Shown one piece after another: positions 60,506 to 64,000 of a stretch of DNA of 64,000 nucleotides. A program made the translations under genes and the position numbers. Source of the stretch: CAZBDU01 sp964490725. Its GTDB lineage: Bacteria > Spirochaetota > Spirochaetia > SZUA-6 > DRHE01. The stretch covers positions 56,505 through 120,504 of the forward strand of contig CAZBDU010000004.1 in the NCBI GenBank assembly GCA_964490725.1, in the 5' to 3' direction. The notes under the pieces are model-generated. The model saw nothing but the letters and a program-made list of their open reading frames with translations, ran no database searches and was not told where the DNA came from. Every line of letters starts with the position of its first letter. The first letter of the stretch is position 1.

Positions 60506-60842
60506 TCAGAACATCCAGTCGAAGCCAAACGCGGTGCGCACGCCGATCGAGCGAAAATCGATCGTCTCCAGGCCCACCGAAAGCTTGCAGGGTCTCCGCT
60601 TGTGGCGCAGGCCCGGTAGCAGCGCCCCCTGGAAGTACCAGGAAGCGGGTTGCGTTCGGCCCGAGAAGAGGCTGCCCTCCCAAGACACCGCCGCACCCGC
60701 CCGGAAAGCAAGGGGTGGGGGTTTGCAGCGGAACCTGGAAGGTGAGGGGCGTGGCGATGTTCAGGCCCAGCTCGTGATTCTGCGCCGCCGCTCCCGCCGC
60801 GGGAAAGGCCAGCAGCAAGCCGATCGGGATTGCTCTTGTCAT
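60506..60842 (-). pseudogene. Outer-membrane-like small protein, frameshifted
   Basis: ATG at 60842 follows AGGAGA and opens MTRAIPIGLLLAFPAAGAAA then QNHELGLNIATPLTFQVPLQ, a signal peptide and a beta strand. The frame is then lost. The other frame continues AFRAGAAVSWEGSLFSGRTQ and ends CKLSVGLETIDFRSIGVRTA, FGFDWMF-stop, with the aromatic C-terminus common in outer-membrane barrels. Removing one base from the run of five G (60717-60721 on the plus strand) restores one frame of about 110 residues. It could be a dead gene, a slippage-switched gene or a sequencing error. Confidence 0.65.
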
Positions 60843-61016
60843 ATCTTTCTCCTGGCTGCGCGACGGGCACATCCGCCTCCGCCAAGCATGGTCCCACCGC
60901 ACGGTTTTCTCAAGCGCCCACCCCGCCGCCGGCGCCTGCGCCTGGCCGAAAGAGGCGCGAAAAGGCTAAGCCCCCGCCAGCGCGCTTCCGACAATCACTA
61001 GAAGAGGAGTAGACCC

Positions 61017-61505
61017 GTGAACACGACAGAGCTGGGACGGGCCATGCGCGAAGAGTCCGAGGCCCTGGAGCGCTTCTCCGCCCTGCAGGGAGAGCTGGAG
61101 GCGGCGGTGCGGGCCCGGGACTGGAAGGCCCTGGAGCGCACCGTTGCGGAGCTGGGGGTGCTGGCCGCGGCCGTGGAGAGCATGGACGCGGACAGGGAGC
61201 GGGTGTTCCGGGCGCTTCTGGGACGCGAGCAGGCCCCCGGGGAAGGAGCCATGGAGGAGCTGCTTTCGCGCCTGACCGGCGGGGCGCGCGAGGAGCTCGC
61301 GGCGCTGCACCGCCGCCTCAAGGTGGCGGTGATCCGGGTCAGGAGCCGCACGGCCGTCCTGGACCACTACCTGCGCACTCTCTCCGGGGCGCTGGGGGGA
61401 GTCCTCGAGGAGCTCTTCCCCCACCGCAAGGGCAGGCTCTACAACCGCTCGGGGAGGACCCGCGGCGTGCGCGATCACTCCCTGGTGGTGGACCGCCGCC
61501 TGTAG
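61017..61505 (+). CDS. flgN: Flagellar export chaperone FlgN
   Basis: GTG at 61017 follows GAGGAG; the product is 162 residues, almost all helix. The length and helical layout match FlgN, which guards the hook-filament junction proteins before export. Typical stretches are EALERFSALQGELEAAVRAR and RLKVAVIRVRSRTAVLDHYL. The two genes after it encode exactly its clients, FlgK and FlgL, which supports the call. Confidence 0.8.
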   Translation: MNTTELGRAMREESEALERFSALQGELEAAVRARDWKALERTVAELGVLAAAVESMDADRERVFRALLGREQAPGEGAMEELLSRLTGGAREELAALHRRLKVAVIRVRSRTAVLDHYLRTLSGALGGVLEELFPHRKGRLYNRSGRTRGVRDHSLVVDRRL

Positions 61506-61529
61506 ACCGCCGCAGTCAAGGAGGACAAC

Positions 61530-63395
61530 GTGCCGTCTACCTTCATGGGAATCGAGATCGGCAAGCGCAGCCTCATCGCTCACACCCTGGGGCTTTCCAC
61601 CGTGGGGCACAACCTCAGCAACGCCTCCACGGAAGGCTACAGCCGCCAGCGGGTGGAAATGCGCGCCCCCGATGCGGTCTACATGCCCGCCCTCAACCGG
61701 GAGGAGCGGGCGGGTCAGCTCGGGCAGGGCGTGGAGGTGGCCCGCATCGAGCGTGTGAGGGACATGCTGCTGGAGCGGCGCATCATCGCCGAAGGGGGAG
61801 GAGAGGGCTACTGGGGGGCCCGGGACAAGTACATCGGCATGCTGGAGCAGATCTACAACGAGCCCTCGGAGAACTCGGTGCGGGCCTCCCTGGATCGCTT
61901 CTGGGAGAGCTGGCAGGAGCTGTCCGTGCATCCCACCGAAATGGCGGCCCGCAACGCGGTGCTGCAGCGCGGCAAGAGCCTGATCGACGCGGTGCATCAG
62001 CGCTACTACCGCCTGCGCGCCACGCAGGACATGCTGGAGCGGGACGTGCAGGCCACGGTGGACCAGGTGAACGAGATCACCGCCGAGATCGGCCGCCTGA
62101 ACGGCCAGATCGTCAAGGTCAAGGCCATGGGGGACAACCCCAACGACCTGCTGGACCGCCGGGACCTGCTGGTGAACCGGCTCTCCGGCCTGGTGGACGT
62201 GACCATCAGCACCCAGGACCCTGACGAGTTCGTGGTGCACAGCGGCGGGATGCACATCGTGCAGGGCCGGCACTTCGAGCGGCTCGTGGCGGTGCCGGAC
62301 CCCAACAACGACAGCTATTCCAGGGTGGTGTGGTCCGAGCTGGGCCAGGAGGCCACCTTCCGCAGCGGCAAGCTGCCGGGCTTGATCGAGGTGCGGGACG
62401 TGGACGCACGGCAGGAGATCCAGAAGCTGGACCTGATGACGGTCACCTTCGCCGACCTGGTGAACGACATCCACCGCCGCGGCTACGGGCTGAACGACCG
62501 CACCGGGCTGGATTTCTTCCGCGAGCAGCCGGCCATCAACAACCTCAGCGGGAACTACGACCGCAGCGGCGACGGCGTCTACGACTCCACCTACGTCTTC
62601 CGCATCACCGGGGCCAACTCCCTCGATCCCAGGCAGCAGGTGGGGCTGGCGGGGACCATGACCTTCTCCGGGCCCCAGGGGCCGGTGGAGGTGCCCTACT
62701 TTGCCACGGACACAGTGGGGGAGATCATTCGACGCATCAACGGCTCGGGAGCGGAGGTGGTGGCGCGCCTCGACCAGGCGGGGCAGCTGTCCCTCCACGC
62801 CACCCCCGCCGCCGATCCGGCCAATCCCGAGTTCGTGCTCCGCCGGGTGGAGGACACCGGGCAGTTCCTGGTGGGCTACGCCGGCCTGCTGCAGCAGCCC
62901 GGCCCCGCCGGGGCCTTCGGCTGGCAGCAGCCCGGCGCGGTGCTGCGTCTCAGGGACGGGGCGACCTTCGCCGTGGCTCCCCAGGCCCACCCGGCCGGAT
63001 GGATCGAGGTGAACCCCGCCTTGAGGTCGGACCCCGCCTCCATCGCAGCGGCCCTCTCCGGCCCGGCGGCGCCTTCGGACGGCTCGGCCGCTCTGGCGAT
63101 TGCGGAGCTGCGCACCCGGCCGGTGGTGCTGGGGGTGACCGGCAACTTCGACGAGTTCTTCGCCAACGTGGTGGCCGAAATCGGCCTCAAGGGGGAGGCG
63201 GCCGGGCAGGCGCTGCGCACCGAGGAAGCCGTGATGCTGGACCTTCGCAACATGCGGGAGGCGCTTTCCGGGGTCAACATCGACGAGGAGCTGACCACGA
63301 TGATCAAGTACCAGCACGGCTACGCCGCTGCCGCCCGGGTGGTGACGCAGATGGACCTGATGCTGGACACCATCATCAACCGTATGGGGGTGTAG
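61530..63395 (+). CDS. flgK: Flagellar hook-associated protein FlgK
   Basis: GTG at 61530 follows AAGGAGG. The 621-residue protein has the flagellar rod/hook N-terminus (FMGIEIGKRSLIAHTLGLST; NLSNASTEGYSRQRVEM) and the matching C-terminal helix (EELTTMIKYQHGYAAAARVV; MDLMLDTIINRMGV). The central FlgK domain (DNPNDLLDRRDLLVNRLSGL) is present. It forms the first junction zone between hook and filament. Confidence 0.95.
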   Translation: MPSTFMGIEIGKRSLIAHTLGLSTVGHNLSNASTEGYSRQRVEMRAPDAVYMPALNREERAGQLGQGVEVARIERVRDMLLERRIIAEGGGEGYWGARDKYIGMLEQIYNEPSENSVRASLDRFWESWQELSVHPTEMAARNAVLQRGKSLIDAVHQRYYRLRATQDMLERDVQATVDQVNEITAEIGRLNGQIVKVKAMGDNPNDLLDRRDLLVNRLSGLVDVTISTQDPDEFVVHSGGMHIVQGRHFERLVAVPDPNNDSYSRVVWSELGQEATFRSGKLPGLIEVRDVDARQEIQKLDLMTVTFADLVNDIHRRGYGLNDRTGLDFFREQPAINNLSGNYDRSGDGVYDSTYVFRITGANSLDPRQQVGLAGTMTFSGPQGPVEVPYFATDTVGEIIRRINGSGAEVVARLDQAGQLSLHATPAADPANPEFVLRRVEDTGQFLVGYAGLLQQPGPAGAFGWQQPGAVLRLRDGATFAVAPQAHPAGWIEVNPALRSDPASIAAALSGPAAPSDGSAALAIAELRTRPVVLGVTGNFDEFFANVVAEIGLKGEAAGQALRTEEAVMLDLRNMREALSGVNIDEELTTMIKYQHGYAAAARVVTQMDLMLDTIINRMGV

Positions 63396-63401
63396 GGCGC
63401 C

Positions 63402-64000
63402 ATGAAACGCATCAGCACGAACCTCCCCAGCATGGACATGAGCTACTACATGCGGCTGCGGGAATACCAGATGAACGAGGTTCAGAACAAGATCGCCGGC
63501 CAGACGCGCATCAAGAACCTCCGTGACGACCCGGTGGGAGCCAGCCACGCAGTCCGCTTCCAGTCCAAGATGGGAAGGCTGGACCGCTTCACCGCCAACA
63601 TCGGCGCGGCCAGGGACGAAATGGCCCTGGCCGAGGGAAACCTGCGCGGCGCAGTGGACGTGCTCCAGCGGGCACGGGAGCTGGCGGTGCAGGGGGCCAA
63701 CGGCGTGTACAGCCAGCAGCAGATGAGCTACATGGCCGAAGAGGTGAACCAGCTCCTCTCCGAGCTTCTGGAGGTGGCCAATGCCAAGGACGGGCTGGGC
63801 AACTACACCTTCGCCGGCCACCGCAGCCAGGTGGAGCCTTTCCGCGCCACCGTGGGGCGGGTGGAGGGCAGCCAGCAGCGCGAGTTGGTGTCCGCGGTGG
63901 AGTACGTCGGAGCCATCGGCCGCACCCAGGTGGAGATCTCGGAGGCCGCCACCATGGAGTATCGCCTCCCGGGCAACTACGCCTTCTGGGCCGAGCGCCA
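63402..64000 (+). CDS. flgL: Flagellar hook-associated protein FlgL, 3'-truncated by window edge
   Basis: ATG at 63402 is six bases after the flgK stop. The first 199 residues are seen. The flagellin-like N-terminus reads MKRISTNLPSMDMSYYMRLR, then EYQMNEVQNKIAGQTRIKNL and RDDPVGASHAVRFQSK, and later ANAKDGLGNYTFAGHRSQVE. FlgL forms the second junction zone, next to the filament. The remainder lies outside the window. Confidence 0.93.
   Translation, partial: MKRISTNLPSMDMSYYMRLREYQMNEVQNKIAGQTRIKNLRDDPVGASHAVRFQSKMGRLDRFTANIGAARDEMALAEGNLRGAVDVLQRARELAVQGANGVYSQQQMSYMAEEVNQLLSELLEVANAKDGLGNYTFAGHRSQVEPFRATVGRVEGSQQRELVSAVEYVGAIGRTQVEISEAATMEYRLPGNYAFWAER

Noticed and set aside
60966..63821. 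Long minus-strand open frame opposite flgN-flgK-flgL
   Set aside because: Antisense to three recognised flagellar genes with ribosome sites; no domain in the antisense frame.
1..64000. CRISPR array, prophage, insertion sequences, tRNA or rRNA genes
   Set aside because: No regularly spaced repeats, phage structural genes, transposase frames, tRNA cloverleaf or rRNA sequence was recognised; the only mobile trace is the short HNH remnant.

Overview
The window looks like a chromosomal segment of an uncultured, high-GC spirochaete. The clearest clue is the flagellar run flgN-flgK-flgL at the right edge. Supporting clues are the GG-(Q/S)-(E/A) mature start of an exported binding protein, the very large CoA-dehydratase-activase protein, and several poorly known spirochaete-type exported proteins. 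The taxonomic call is inferred from gene content, not from a marker gene. A quinol oxidase operon and a fused heme A/heme O synthase imply that the organism can respire oxygen.

Left part (1-11.4 kb). An HD-GYP fragment at the edge is followed by a stretch of decayed genes: receiver and kinase scraps, an HNH scrap and a YgjP-type peptidase tail. Among them is one intact hybrid histidine kinase with an unusual C-terminal MshEN-like and zinc-ribbon module. Next is a cluster of exported proteins: a VWA protein with a CsgG-like end, a frameshifted FG-GAP-like lipoprotein and a small lipoprotein. A three-gene cytochrome b operon on the minus strand follows, with no Rieske gene and an altered PEWY region, then a scrap of a 2-oxoacid dehydrogenase E2 and a J-domain protein.

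Middle part (11.4-32.6 kb). This is transport and signalling. A ROK-regulated sugar ABC operon on the minus strand carries a BNR/sialidase-like protein. An ABC-2 exporter comes with its own NarL-type two-component pair and a divergent LuxR/DUF2087 regulator. After a CHASE-GAF-GGDEF cyclase comes a ribose-type ABC operon in which the double ATPase is fused to a second permease, followed by two isochorismatase-family hydrolases. An alpha/beta hydrolase and a broken AraC regulator close this part.

Right part (32.6-64 kb). A cyoABCD-type quinol oxidase operon ends in a CtaA-CtaB fusion. It is followed by a CDF metal transporter and UDP-galactopyranose mutase pair, a 1425-residue CoA-dehydratase activase, an MscS channel, an HtrA lipoprotein protease, glgC, and a helicase/exonuclease pair matching Bacillus MrfA-MrfB. 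A trxB-lipoate ligase-GH3-GNAT operon, a transglutaminase-like TPR protein, a frameshifted outer-membrane-like protein and the flagellar hook-filament junction genes complete the window.

Several genes carry frameshifts caused by short tandem duplications or homopolymers, and two binding-protein genes are each followed by a perfect GC-rich hairpin with a six-base loop. I found no tRNA or rRNA genes, CRISPR array, insertion sequence or prophage.
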